Below, piece after piece: positions 11,606 to 26,600 of a stretch of DNA of 64,000 bases. The translations under genes were made by a program, and so were the position numbers. The stretch comes from Sinohyriopsis cumingii (lineage: Eukaryota > Mollusca > Bivalvia > Unionida > Unionidae): contig CM068826.1 of assembly GCA_028554795.2 (NCBI GenBank), positions 100,089,846 to 100,153,845 on the forward strand. Direction: 5' to 3'. The notes under the pieces were generated by a model. The model saw nothing but the letters and a program-made list of their open reading frames with translations, made no database searches and was not told where the DNA came from. Positions within the stretch are counted from its first letter, which is position 1. Every line of letters begins with the position of its first letter.

Positions 11606-14252
11606 GTTATAAAAAGGATGCAAATGCTGAGTTTTCCACAAGAATAGCGACCAACTTACTTTAAATATGACCGTGGACCTCTACAACTACACATGTTCAA
11701 ACAAAGGCCTTTTTCTTCCCATCATCAGCGAGTACACATGGTCCATTGGTGTCCGAGCATTTCTGTACCTTGTTGCCATGCTTTGGTTTTTCCTTGGAAT
11801 CGCCGTTGTTGCGGATGTGTTCATGACAGGAATAGAAAATATCACCAGCAAGACGCGAATCATTAGGGTTCCGAATCCAGAGGCCGAGGGTTGTGTAAAG
11901 GAGATTAAGGTCAAAGTATGGAACGATACCGTTGCCAATCTTAGCCTTATGGCTTTCGGGACGAGTGCTCCAGAGATACTTTTGGCTGTCATAGAAACAT
12001 GCGGGAAAGGATTTAAAGCTGGGGAACTGGGTCCGGGAACCATCGTGGGATCGGCCGCCTACAATCTCCTCATCATCACATCCATCTGTATTGTTTGCAT
12101 TCCTAAAGGGGAAGTGAGATCAATTAAGAACATGCGGGTGTACATAACGACGTTCATTTTCAGCATGTTCGCGTATATATGGATTGTGATTGTCTTGTTA
12201 TTCTCCTCGCCGGAAGTTATAGAGCTTTGGGAGGCCATCATTACGTTCTTGATGTTCCCGACGTTGTTAATCGTGTCCTATTTAGCGGATAAACGCTGCT
12301 GTTGCAGACATAACAAGACGTCATCGGAAGTGGAACTCGGAATAGGTAGGTAGCGTTTCTTGAGATACCGTTACTTTGAGATGTCTTTTTGCAACGTTTC
12401 TGACCCAATTTGACACGTTATCACTAAATTTCGTAAATTTTTATATTTATATATATTTAACAGAGTTTATATAATTAATCTTTATTAATCTTTTTGAAAG
12501 AGTTGAGAAATGTTTTAAATGTTAAGAAATCCTCAGAGTTTAAAATGAAAATGACGACTTTTTCAGGATATTGGCGAGATATTTCCCGTATTTTAGGTAT
12601 AATGCCTGCTAAAGTTTCAGTGTCGCAAACCAAGCTTATAACAGAGGAAGAAAAATTAGATAATTAGTGAATTGGGCCAAACATTTATAGTTTTGAGGGC
12701 AAGGATTAAATAAAATACTCCAAGGAAGGGTAGTCATATAAACAGTGTAGGCACTTTAGGAATACTCGAGGAACAAAATTCGGAATCTCCAGTGATTGCA
12801 TTCTTGTCCATCCTTCTCATATTGGCAAAGTGTTGTGTTAATGGTTGTTCCTTATACACCTTTGTCTCGTCATATAACATTGTGTGTGGATGTCCCCACC
12901 TCTCTCTCTCTCTTTACGAGTTCAACGTCCCTCTGCCAATTTTTTTTAATTGTGTCATATGTTTCACGCTTTCGCTTTGTGCTGACTTTGCGTAAAATCC
13001 CCATCTGACGACCCCGTACCGCTTACCCACAATCCCTCTATGTTCTTAAACTATGTAACATAAAGAAAGCGAAAGCAACAAGTTTAGTTCAATTCAACAA
13101 ATAATTATTTCTCTTAGAACTTACAGTAATATTAAAGTAAAGTGTGTTTCGAATGAATTCCAATGAGCCCCCAATAATCCGATATAGCGTTTTATTCCAC
13201 AAAAGCAATGAGCAGTTTGTAATTCCAATGAATAATTTAAATAAATAATTTCCCTCAAACTATATCTGAATCCAACAGTAAAAGATTACCCCAACTGAAC
13301 TTAAAATAGGAATTAATAATTTGTTCACTACAAACTTTATATACGTTTTGCAACTTGTATGAAACAACAGAATGCCCTGGATGTAGGTCATTTCAAATTG
13401 AAAATCCATCAAATACATTCGTCAACAAGGCCATGTCTTGAACTTAAATTCAAGTAATCATTTTAAAACAAATGACAAAAGTAAAGTAGGCCAAAACTCT
13501 ACCTTAAACCACGGACAAATGTCAATCACAACATACAAATTAAATATACTTAACAGAGCGAAACAACCAAAACATTTTCCAGAGTAAGTTTCTTTACAGT
13601 TACGTGGTTACAATTATGTCTTGGAAACGCATAAAATGTAGGAAGAATCGGGGACTTGCCCCTCCCCCATGGGTACTCACAACGGATTCCGTCAAGCTAA
13701 TCGATTCTTATTTACGATCCCCCTAAAAGATAATGAGCGATATTTCTGGATCCGCCCCATGGCTTCTTTCTGTTTTGTTTTACCAGAACCTATTGTTTCA
13801 GACTACTTGAGTTCTAAATAAGTATGTGCCATGTCGAAAAGCAGGTGAACTATATATAGAGTGATTGAGAAGCATGTAGCCTGTGCGTTGACGTTGATAC
13901 CCTGGTATCTAAATAGTGTCTTTAGCATAGACGCAACACTAATTATAAGGCTTTTGTGTGAGACGTTAGCCAGTATGGCAGGGGTTGCACCAACATTTAA
14001 TCAAGCTTGCCCCGTGTCAATGCTTGGCGAGGTCGGCCTTTATTGTGTACTAGGATCGGTCAACACAGAATGGGAACGAGAACTCTGATAGATTTGCATC
14101 GCGGCACTAGAGAAGTCATGGCCATGGATACTCAGAGTGTGCTGGCGAAACCCCTGCTAGTTCCTAACAGTAATCTTTAAGCCTAAAAGGGGTATCATTA
14201 TTATTTCTGTGTGACTGTGTGTGTGTTTATGTGTATGAGTGCGTGCGTGCGT

Positions 14253-14330
<78 letters not shown>

Positions 14331-16420
14331 ATATTTATTATATGGACATATGGATTGTGTGAACTATATATAAACACCCAAAACACCGTGTCAGATGGTG
14401 TTAAAGGCAATCTGTAAAATCCTGACATTTGTAATGACAATAATAAATTATAAAAATGGATCATAGCTCGTCAACAAACAATTATCGACCTCGATCAACT
14501 TTGCAACCTTATCTAAACTGTTGAAAAACGCATCGCACTTCGTCTTAATCATAATCCTAGCTAACAATTAGATTTCAAAGGAAAGTATTGATACATAGCT
14601 AGAAGCTATGGCTGATGAAAAAAATAATCGTATAAATTTATTTAGATTTTTAAAAAGCGCTTCAGTTAGTAAGCCAATTAAAACTTGTTAAAAAATACCA
14701 CAACGCTTACAAAGTCAGTGATAATTTGCTTAATTGGTTTGATTCTTAACTAACAGGAAGGCAACAATACCTTTCACTAGCAATTGCTGCATCTTTATAA
14801 TGTGTCAAATATGGAGTCCCTCAAGGTTCTATTTTTGACCATTCGCTCTTTCTCCTTTTCGTTAACGATTCACCAAGTCATATGGAAGTCACTCTTTTCC
14901 GAATGCTTAGGAAGTGATCTTTTACATGGATACCGACCATTTCAGATTTTCCGGAATTATAACGAATAGGTAATGAAAATTAAGTATTTTGAACATAAAA
15001 TAATCCTAAAAATTAAAAGGGGGGAGGGAAATAACAATTCAATAGATGTTTTCTGGATGCACGCAGGTCAGGAGAAAAATACTTCAGCACCAGTATTGTT
15101 GACTGGTATACAGAATGTAGTTCATAAATATAAAAAGAAAAAACAAGATAGGGACAGCGGGAAACTAGATAACTAGACTGTAAATAAGTGAAAAATGGTG
15201 GCAGATAGAAAGAGTAATGGAAGATGCAGAGAACTCATGGAGGAAATTATTGTTGGTGGTCCTGCATTTGGAGGAATAAATACACAATTTATTCTCACTG
15301 GCCCCTGATTAATGCTGAGTCATGGCATGTATCAGCTCATATTACACTGCATTTTGACTGCAGGAAAGCTTGTTACCCTCAGACAAAATAAAAACAACAC
15401 AGAAATCTGGCCAATGAACAGTAATAATATTAAAGAAATTAGTGATTGCGGTCCTCGCGCGATCTTAGAAAATGTAATCTGGCCCTTGGCCGAAAAAGGA
15501 TGTGCACCTTTGGTCTAGAGAGTATAATACCTATAGCATGCTTCTTTCCTGTATTCTCCAATGCCATTACTTCTAAAACATATTTCACATTTTTCATTAA
15601 GTTCATTAAAAGTGCCGAACCAAAAGTGTTTTCTCTCTTATTAATGTCCATATTATATCTTTATGGATGAATATATAGTTTATAAATAGATTATATTTTG
15701 ACTATATGTTACATCAAGGGGTATAGAAGGACTCATGGTACTAATTCAGTTCCCATAGTAAACCTATGCAAACATCATGATATTAAAAATTCAATAACCT
15801 AAAAATTTTGAGTGCTCATGATCAAACCTATATTTATCAGTATAGTTGAGACTTGGATGTCAGTTTCTGTGTAGAGGAAAGGTTATGAGCCGCGGCATTT
15901 TCTGGACCTGCATGTGTTTGAAACATGTGCTTTCAATTCCGCACCAAAGAGTCAGATGCTAATTTTAGTAATGAGTGTTCCAAACTCAAGACTGTTAAAG
16001 AACTGAAATTCCATCAATAAAATAATGTCTCCATTTTTTTCACTACAACTAGGACGATCTGGCTTGCGGGTCGGCGGTTGTGCACCCCTGCTCTAGACCT
16101 TTTGCGTCTATTTTTAAACCAGCACGGGAATTCTGCATACAGTTGTCTGTGAAATGAGAGGATGCATACATTTATAAAGAACATATATCTATAATGAACA
16201 AATGGAAACACATTTTATTATTCGTTTTGTAAATGCTATTTACCAGCACTTAGAGTCGGCAAAGATGGTGATTTACATCGTGTAAGATTCGGTGATTCAT
16301 AGAATGAATGCAAATTTCAAAGAATTTTTGGGAACAAGCTTGCACATAAACATGGATGAAAATTGAGTCAAAGTAAGTATTTATCTACATTTTCATTGTT
16401 TAAAATAACCATATATGACT

Positions 16421-16457
<37 letters not shown>

Positions 16458-17457
16458 CTATAGTGGGCAGGGGCCATTTTTTATGTACAAATTTAAAGCC
16501 GCATTCTGCGACCTAGTATAAACAAATCATGAAAAATCAAATACACAAGTGAGATCAAAAAGGTCCATATTTTGGATGCCTATATTAAAACAAAGCCTAA
16601 GAATATTATCCACTTGACCAAAGAAGGCAATGGCAGTTCATAGCAGAAGAAGTATTTGCATCCCGATCCTAAACTTATACCTGCAGTTTTCGTGTCCAAA
16701 GGTCAATATGGACACCATGTGATGCTCACAGTGCAAACACAGGCCCTTTTCCTAGATGATAATTCTGCATAACAGTGTGTACTAAACTGGCTGATGCAAC
16801 TGAAAATAGTTTTCATCAAAGCCGTTTTCGAGATATTTTACTTGCCCCAAACCAATGTATTTATTGCTATGGGAGGCTAGCTCTTCTTCCTAGCCAACTA
16901 TTGGTATTTCACTATCAACACACTACAGATTAAATATGGAAGGTATATAAACCTGACATCAATTTAAAGAACAACACAAACCCGAAACATCTAGTCCACA
17001 AATACATCCATATCTTTAAAAAGTAAACAATAATAGCTGAAGAAGTCACACCATAGCCTTAAGTTAAGATTTTTGCCAGGGACCAATTTACGAAACTGTA
17101 CCCTGCCACATATAATCCATTCTTTGTTGCGACTCTAAACTGGGGCCCTCGATGGACGCAATGAAAAAATTTAAAAACGTATAGAAAAAATTTACCGAAT
17201 AGAATAACGTTATATTAATGTCTTCATATATACCATTAACATAAAGCTAGTCACATTATTACATTGACTATTATAATTTGACGGCATTTTCGAAGACAAA
17301 TTGTGTGCATACATATTTTAAGTACGGTATACTATACATGTAAGCCGACATGATTGTCCGTATTCCTACGCAAAAATCATGCGAATATCTCGCCGTCAGG
17401 TCTCGCTGGACAGTTTATCTGGTGAATTTTCATCCGTCAGTGAGCTATTGCAGAAAA

Positions 17458-17495
<38 letters not shown>

Positions 17496-20400
17496 TTTGG
17501 ATTTTTAACGTAGCTTTAACAATATTTCAGTCATATCACTACGATGTCTGCAGTCTGGCGGTTTTATAGTGATGTTTAGTACTGTGGCATCATACCGCAG
17601 ATATGTAGCATGATGTCCCACCCAGTCACATTATCCTGACACCAGGCCGACCAGTCCTAACACTAACCTCTTAATGCAGAGTGCCAAGCGAGGCAGCTAT
17701 TAGTACCATTTTTATAATTTTTTGGTATGGCTCAGCCGGGGATCGAACCTGCAACCCCCAACCCCCCGCATCCGAAGCGGATGCTCTAACCACTAGGACA
17801 CCGGAGCGGTCTGCAGAAAAATGAGAATAATTTTTAACTTAAGATACAAATAAAAACAAACTAATGATTTTTGTTGAAAGCATGCATTTGAGATTTCGAC
17901 GGCGGCAATCAGGATAATTCCTTATACAACTGGAGGCTTTCATACTGAACAAACACTGCCACCAACTCCTCTTTTTTACATTCATTTTTGACAGCAAAGA
18001 GCTATTTTGAATACTTTCCTGTGACAAGGCAGCTAAATGAATTGGTATGTGCCTTACTTTTCATCACCCCTCAATCATCTCGATTTTTCATATTTACCTC
18101 TGTAGCAGACATATGTAAATACGTAAGCCAAGTCGGCTGTTCATTTGCATCCCAAGTTACGCATTTAATCTCCAGTGTTAGTCTAATTGTGACAGGCAGT
18201 CATCAAACAACCCAACACATTTTCAAGCCTAACTCAAAGTAAATCTTAACCACATTCAAGATTTAGCTTCTGTGTGAATTTATGAATGCTAGGCGTATGA
18301 TAATTAGGTTCATGCTTTCTACCTTAAAAATTAGTTGTCAAATTACGAAACTAGTCAGTGAGACCAAGGGCTTTCTATGCAACTAGAGGTTCAGGGAAGT
18401 GTTAAAATGAAAATCTATGCAAGCAAGAGACGATGAAGCATCTGATAAAAGAAATGCAGTCAATAAACACGTATTACCTAACGGTAGCAGTTACCTAAAA
18501 CTAATAGCAAATCCTGATGATTGTAATATCCCCACTCATCCACCCGCAATATGACCCAGGGGTGATGTACTCATGTTGTCTGTACAGCTGAGATGAACAA
18601 ATGTTACTGTAACAACCACTTTGTGTATTTAACTTTGACCTCTCTTAGATTCACTGGGAGGTGACCAGACAGAACTTGCAATGAATGCACAGTCATCAGA
18701 GAGAATAAAAATCATTAAAAACTATTCAGGCCAACATGGACATAAAAAGTCAAATTATGAATGAGCATGTCTTAACAATATACCTTTCTGTATTAATTTG
18801 TATATGGTATGTACATTGCCAGATTACCCATTAAGCATACCAAACACGTGCTTTAGGGCACCAGCCTAACAGGGGCACCAGAAGAAATTATAATTATTTG
18901 CTGATGATAGAATTGAATGAATTATATATGACTATTTCGATCTGCATGTACGAGTATTTTGATTTGGAACGGTGGCAGCACTGGTATTTTCCAGCCCTTT
19001 TATCTTCTGATATTTGTTTTTTTTTTTAAATTTCATATTTAGTAGTGTGGTGGGGTACTATAATATGTTCAGTGTTAAGGGCCCAGGAAGGCCTTAATCT
19101 GGCAATTGTTATGTATTTTCATTCTCTTTTCATCAATATCACACCAGTAAGATGCATAATAATGGAAACATCATGATATTGATGACAATTCAAATTATAC
19201 AAAAGTATCATTTGTCATATAAACATGAAAGGAACCAGATGACTACTGATGAAAGTAGTGGTCAGTGTAGAAAAAGAACTCCTCATTTGATTCCCCATTG
19301 TCATATTCACATTCTGGAATAGATGATGCAACCTTAAGATGGCTAGTTAGTGATGCATTCCTTGTCAACTCATCATTTACCCATCTTTTGCAGCCAATAA
19401 ACCATAGAAAACTAGATACATGGGCACAACACCGAACAACCCAAGCACCATCCTTGCAGATACAGTATCATCCTTTGATGGAGCCCATGGAATAGTTCGG
19501 TTTATATTGGATCCACAGCAAATGAATTTTATTTTTGGAGTGGCGAGACTGGATTTTTACATGTAACCGACCTGGAAAATCCAAGCATGCCATAACCTCT
19601 TAGTGCCCCTCCCCTGTGAGATGTTCATTTGCATACTTCTAGCCTGTTTGACTTGATAAATAATGTCCATGGTGATGTCACGCAGGTGATCAACCAATAT
19701 CCTGGGAAATTCATTCAATTTCCAAGTGGATGCATCCATCGTGAAGTACAATTTGTGCTTTTCAGCAGGTTGTTCTCTTGAACCAGGATTTAGACCTTAT
19801 GCCATTACAGGAATTGATTCATTTTCAAGCCAAGAATGGCGAAATTAGTCATCATTGGATAAGGAAGAAGGAGCATCAAAGTTAAGATATGACTTTGTTT
19901 TACTTAGCTCACGCACATTTTGTAAAAGTGATTTAATATCTGTTCTTGAGAAGTTTTCAACTATTTAGTTGCATTGATAGATCGCAGGGATTCATTAGTG
20001 GAGTGGGAGATTTCTAAATAGAATTTGCGACATCTACTATTTGACTATATAAAAATACTACACTCTGCAAAAAACGGGTTATGGCACACATTGGGACATT
20101 AACAAGATGATTTTGATGCCCATATGGTCTTTTACGTACAACACAATGTCCGTGAGATCTTGATGTCGATGGAAGTTTAAGTTGAATGGATTGTATACCT
20201 GTTATGGCATCATTTGAAGTGTTTTAGACCATTCACCAACTTACTTGTCATGTCTGACATAATGTCTCATTTGTTAGGTGCTTTTCATACATTTGCAAGT
20301 ATTAATTTTGGCAGTCATATTTAGTCTATAATGATACACAAAGCCTTCGAATTACATATAATCAGTTATTGTAGGGATGGAGCCAGAAACTAATTTTATG

Positions 20401-20624
20401 AACAGTGTCTAAAAAGAAACAACTCTGCTCATTATGTATCAAATTATCATAATTCTTGTTTTACATCATAAATTCTTGTGTCATCTATTATGCCATGGTA
20501 CATCCCAAACTTGTTTGTTTCAAAATAGTTTTGGTATGAATATATTGTACGCTTGATATGTTTCATGGTTCATGCCCCCCCCCCCGTGTCTGTTTCCACT
20601 AGAAAAATAGGTAGATGAATATTC

Positions 20625-20658
<34 letters not shown>

Positions 20659-23600
20659 AGTAGTAGTAGTAGTAGCATTTTTAATTGTAATAGTAGTATT
20701 CATAGTAGTGGTACTTATATTCATTTCTGTAAATGTTATTATATTTATGGTTTTCTGTTGTTATAATCAGTAAGTGTATCAAGTTATGAGGTTATCATTT
20801 AATGAAATCAAGAAAATATGATATTGACATAAATATGCATTATTTAGATAAATAGATTGAACAAACTTTTTTGTTTATTTTTATTTTTGCTGATTATGGG
20901 GTAGGAATAATAACATTATCCTTTTCAATTAACAAACATGAGTCAATTCAGTTACTTTAGCTTCTATCCTGACCTTGGGACATGTTTTTCACTGTTTGGA
21001 AACAAAATGTGTAATTTGTAATTTCCGTAATTGCTCGAAAAACCATTGATTTAGTAGGCAAGTAAAAAATTGTGTCATTCCAAAACCAGTTTTTCTTGAT
21101 TTGGAGGAGTGATAAGGAAACTGTGATAAGTCTGAAAAAGTTAGCATGAACAAACATGTATAAAAAATATTATACTGTATAATTATGGAATTCTCTTCAC
21201 AGCACTAGTTCCACCACAATCAATTTCTGATGCAAAGATATTTGGCCACTCTCCTATAGTTTCCTTTTAGATGAATACCATACCCATGAAAAATAGCACT
21301 CTTTAGGAACATAACATTTTAATGATTGCAAATGATTGCAGCTCAGATAATTACTGGGGTGTGGCGTAGAAGTAATGCAAATAATATTTTCAATTGAAAA
21401 GTCATTGAATAAATTCAGTTTCTTGGCTTCCATCGTGACTGAGGACATGGTTCCCACTGTTTAGAAATGGTTTCTAATTTCAGTAATTGTTAGAAACATC
21501 GTTGATGTAGTAAGCAAGTTTAAAATTGTTACGTCAGTCTAAAAGAAATTGTTCTTCATGTGGATGCATGCTCCGGAAAATGTGATAAAAATTCAGTATG
21601 AAAAATTGAATATAATTAAACTTGCATGAAAGTTACGCTATCCAATTATGGAAGTATAACCGTTTAACAGCACTGGTTCCAATACCATTTTATTTTCTGA
21701 AGCAGACGTAACTGGCTGTCCTTGTATATTTCCATTTTAGATGAATAACATAATGATGAAAATGTTACCATGCATGACATAAAAATAAAATGATTTTCAA
21801 ATTGTGCATTATTTTGGTTGAAAACTGAGTAGTTAAGAATTTTCTTTCAAACCTATAATTTGACAGCTGTTGATATTATGGATATTAATTCTTAGAAAGA
21901 AGAAGAATAAAATTGGGAACTTTGTGGATTCGAACTTGGCACAATAAAGCTATACTGTCTATATAACTGCAGACGATTCTTTGTTGTTTTCCTCGTTAAT
22001 GCTTTAGCTTTAAAGAATTAATATTGTAACTATATGAAGAAAGACCCAGTTAACAAAATTTAATGAAAAATATGCTGGTTGTAACTGTTATTTCATTCTG
22101 GAAATTGACAGATTCATTTAAAGATTACATGTACGGAATTTACGCTGTAATAGTGAGTAAATTAAACGTAGCAAATGGTATCATAACTGAAATGAGGAAT
22201 GACCCGTGTTATTTATGTATAAAACAAATAATATATAGGTACTTACCTTATTATTTACGACATGCTTTCGCAAAAATTGGCAACGTAAAATTATAATTCC
22301 ATTTAAGGTTTACTCCACGTAGTCTTTGTTTACATATAGTTCCAAATGTCCTGTTCAGCGCCTCTTAGAAAAATCTTGTTCCCAAGGCAATTTAGAAAGA
22401 ATGAAGAAAGAGAAATGAATGGATAACGTTTTTAAAAAAATATATGAATCGTTATTTTTCCTGGGATTTTTTAAATATAATAATGAAAGGAAATAATATA
22501 GCGCACTCTAGAAATGCGGTCCTAATTGCCCATGCGTAGTGATACGTAGGCAGCTACCGTGCAACAGGGAAAAAACGAAAATAATACATACATGGACAGC
22601 AAAACATAAGAATTTTTTAAGTTTTAGTGATTAGCGCAAACGTGAACACATAAGTGAATAGAAGAACCCAAAGTTTTTAATAAAAATGAATCATTCAGTG
22701 TAAATATATAATCTGATCAAGCCTGCTCCTAGATATTATATCTAGTTTTAAGTTGCTCAGATGTAACATTTTCTCTTCAATTTCCCATACCAGACCTTGT
22801 TCAAAGGTCGTGTTTAAGTATGGAAAAGAAATTTATATGTATATTTAGTGCATAATATCCTAATTTATTAATTGAATAATACAATGAAACACACAGTTGT
22901 AACATTTACTATAATTTTTCCCATAAAAACGGGGTAAAAATTGGCCCTTATTCAATATAGTCCTTTGCGAACAAGTACCCTAGTGGGGTAATACTGAACC
23001 AAAACAGATCGTGTATTTAGATGGCACACATTTGAGCAAAGAAGCCCATATTTTCCAATATTCGGTTTAGTCTGAGAATTTATTATTGATGAATTGGATT
23101 TAGTTTGTTCATTATGCTTAGTCTTGCACATTTCAGACCTCTACAGTAAAGACACGGATGGCTGTGCTGATATTCACATCATCCATCTCGCCCGGCAGCT
23201 TGGCGAGCATAATGAATTATCCGAGGAAGAGGCGGCTAACATTGCTTTGGCGAAGCTGTCCGAACAACAGAGCCACAACCGAGGCTGGTATAGAATTAAT
23301 GCCATGCGGAAAATAACCAGTGGACATAGGCTGGTTCCTCACATGAACGATAAGTTTAAAGAGGTACAGACGCACTAAAATTGCATAGGTAACTTCCTTA
23401 AAATCTGGAGAAACCCCCCAAAATATATGGGATTTTGAGAGTCGGATTTAAAGTAGGTGATGCGAAAGCCGAGCATCATATCAGTTCCACTGAGTCTATT
23501 AAATCTCATATCATGCCAGCAGCAAACTATGTAGCAAGATTGAACCGAAGACACGACATCGGAACCTCAGTTAACATAACAATTCTTATCAAAATAAACA

Positions 23601-26600
23601 AATTATCTTTAAAGTATTAGGTTTTAATGCATTCTTCTGCATCCAGTGATCGACAAGCAACGTGGTTTTAATTTTGTTTATTTAATTAAAATAATTTCAT
23701 AGATATGCACATTTTAGGATTAGATCTTTACTTTTGTGATGTGCTAAAAAATACACGCTGACATGTTTTTGCTAACTGTTCATTTCCAATAGACTGTTCT
23801 ACAGAGATGCATTCTTTTAGTCTTTATACATCATTCAACAGAGGTGCTTTCTGTCAGTGGCTATATTTTTTGAAGTTTTTTTATGCCATATGAAAATATT
23901 AGTTGCAGCTGAGGTAACAAAATTTTATAAATCAATAAAGGGAAAGGAAAAAGTAGATTGCGGAAATTGTACACATTCCTTTCCTGAAGTTTTCAGCCTG
24001 TTCATTTATGTCGTTTCTTTTACACCTGATATATGTCTTTATTTATTTTCATTCCACACGTGTTGATTTTGACTACATTTTTTATACTGCATCATTATTT
24101 TTCATTCACTGAGTCTGCACACGATCAATAGATAATAATTCACTGAGTACTTCACATATCAGCCTTAGAAATTCGAAAGATAAATATGGGGAAAACTATC
24201 AATGGCTGAGAGTAATACGGAAGAAAACACCAACTTAGAGTCTCTGAGCATTACCGTTGCTTGACGAAGACTGTCATCAAACGCAAGCTTCCTTTGTAAT
24301 CATGATTTGCTTTCACTTTACTTATAGTTAAGCCAGAAAATATGTATCGATTGTCAATTGAAAGAAATTCCATCAGTACCCGAGGTCTCCGTTACAGATC
24401 TGAAAGAAAACGAGGACAAAGTGCTGGTGGAATTTACTGCAGTGGAATGCGCAGTAATGGAGAATGAAGGAAAAGTGCGGATTGGTATTCGGCGATATGG
24501 AAACCTTAACTCGGAGGTCACAGTATGGTATGTTCTGATGTACTGATGATATACATATAATTTTTGAAACATTGCAATGAAAATGAGATGAGCGTGCAGC
24601 TGACAAACGAACAAACAAACGTGACATTGTAAAACATAAGGTGTTCATGTTAACATTTGTATTAGTGTGTATGTCTTAGCTCAATTTTCTTAGCCTGTTA
24701 GACACGGTACAACGGTCAAGCTCGACTTGAGTTTTAGGGAGAAGTGACTTCTCCTTTTGAACAGAACATGGAGAAGTGAGAGCTCAACAGTAAAAATACT
24801 TAATCAACTACCCATAATCAATTTTATACAATTTCTTTATTTGTTTCATATTTTTTCTCAGTAACGGCACTTTCAAAGAGTTCTAAAAATGTTTGAAACA
24901 ACCCCTATACCATGTACCTCGAGGGCTAATGTACACATGTCTTCAAATCATGCTGTTCTTCCTCATTTCTTTGTTGCGGATAAAACATTGCTGTAACTAT
25001 TCATACTTACCACACTAAAATGCATAAAATTACAGTTATGGTTCCTTTATAGTCGGTATATGAACTAAACCCTTCTTTCCAAACGAAATCAACACAGACG
25101 TGTGTGCATCTATTTTTAGGAGGGGTTTTCGTAATGTGTAATCACTAACTTTGCTTCATTACAATGATCTATTAATAGGATTGCAAATTTATTGTTTATT
25201 TATTTGTCTATGTAACTGCAGTAATTTTAGGCATTAGTTAAATAGTATCTGATTAGCTGCTTTTTTCCGTATTTTCACAAATATGAGTTAAGTCAGCAAA
25301 CAACTTGGACCTTACAACACTTCTCCGTTTTCGCCAATTCAACAAAAAAGCATTGTCTCATACATTTCTGACCTACATAATTACATTTGAAAGTTAAATC
25401 TTAAATAACATAATACATAGACTTTGCTTTCGATAAATTGTATATTTTTCAGAATACATTCGCACCATGATTTACGAAAACAGATAATCTAATACACTAG
25501 TACTTCCCAGACATAACGACGTCCGTCATTATTTACCTGTTACTGGCTCACTTACAGTTTCAAACTAATTTTATGACGAAGTGGTTAGTGTACAAGAGGC
25601 AGTTAAAATATCCAGATCACCGATTCTGATCTGAAAACATAAATTGCTATTTGCATAATATAGTTAAAGCTTCAAAAACAAGTTTGTATGTTTTATCATC
25701 GACAGATAACATACTGAAATCGGTCCGTGATACTGCTGTTAACTGACTTGGGAAAGGGTGAATGGTCAATATGTTATCAAAATACATGCCTGTGAATGTG
25801 CAAAAGTTTGTCGGCTTATTTTATATAAAAATTAGGCCTTGTTACTGATGGCTTGATGAATACATTTCGCTATAATACAACACTAGAACTAACATGGCTA
25901 AGGCGAGGGGGCATCTCAGAATATATTGTCAGTCAATGTACCTCTTTACAGAAATAAACGGGGCGAAGTCGTGTTTGCTTTCCTAAGAGAAGAAGGCGAA
26001 GTTTACATTTTTAGGCGACTTGGTCGCCCACATCGCCTGGTAGCATGACCCCTGACTGTATAGTGAACATCTGTTCAGTTAGAGGAAACAAGTCAATGAG
26101 TAATCTGTACATGTCTGTGATGTATGCATGCATGTATGTATGTATGGATGGATGCATGCATGCATGCAGGTAGTTAGGTAGGTAGGCAAGTAGGCAGGTA
26201 TATAGGTAGGTCAGTAGTAAGAAAGGAAAGAAGTTAGAAGGTTAGACGAGTACTTCAAACACATCTGTTGACTTGTTTAAATATACGTTTAATCAGGGCA
26301 GAAACAATTGATGGCAGTGCCCAGGCTGTGGAGGACTACATCCCTTTCAACAAAGCATTGAAATTCCCTCGAAACGAAATATTGCAAGATATATATGTGG
26401 ATATCGTAGACGATAACATCTGGGAACCGGACGAGTACTTCTACGTTAAGCTATACGTCCAACAAGCCAATCAAAATGGGACAGAAGTCCTTTTGGGCAA
26501 AACCAGCATCACCAGAGTGACAATTATAAATGATGATGGTAAGCACATACTAATAGTATTTTTTCGGTAAGAGAATTCTCTGAAGGACTCGTATCACAAT

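Larger units (their letters stand above)
12346..23136 (+). other. Exchanger intron 1 (10.8 kb)
   Basis: Phase-1 intron. It holds a GT/GA microsatellite (14.25 kb), a LINE reverse-transcriptase fragment (14.72 kb), TC repeats (16.42 kb), a SINE with target-site duplication (17.46 kb) and an ATT/AGT repeat (20.63 kb). The rest is AT-rich sequence in which I recognise nothing. Confidence 0.85.

Noticed and set aside
14784-14969. 61-codon open frame
   Set aside because: Wrong frame of a LINE reverse-transcriptase fragment; the recognisable protein is in another frame.
17700-17811. tRNA gene candidates (also at 32.6, 33.75, 42.05, 44.65, 50.55, 52.1, 54.6 kb)
   Set aside because: Box A and box B are present, but the same tRNA-like head is joined to a common SINE body and tail in each case.
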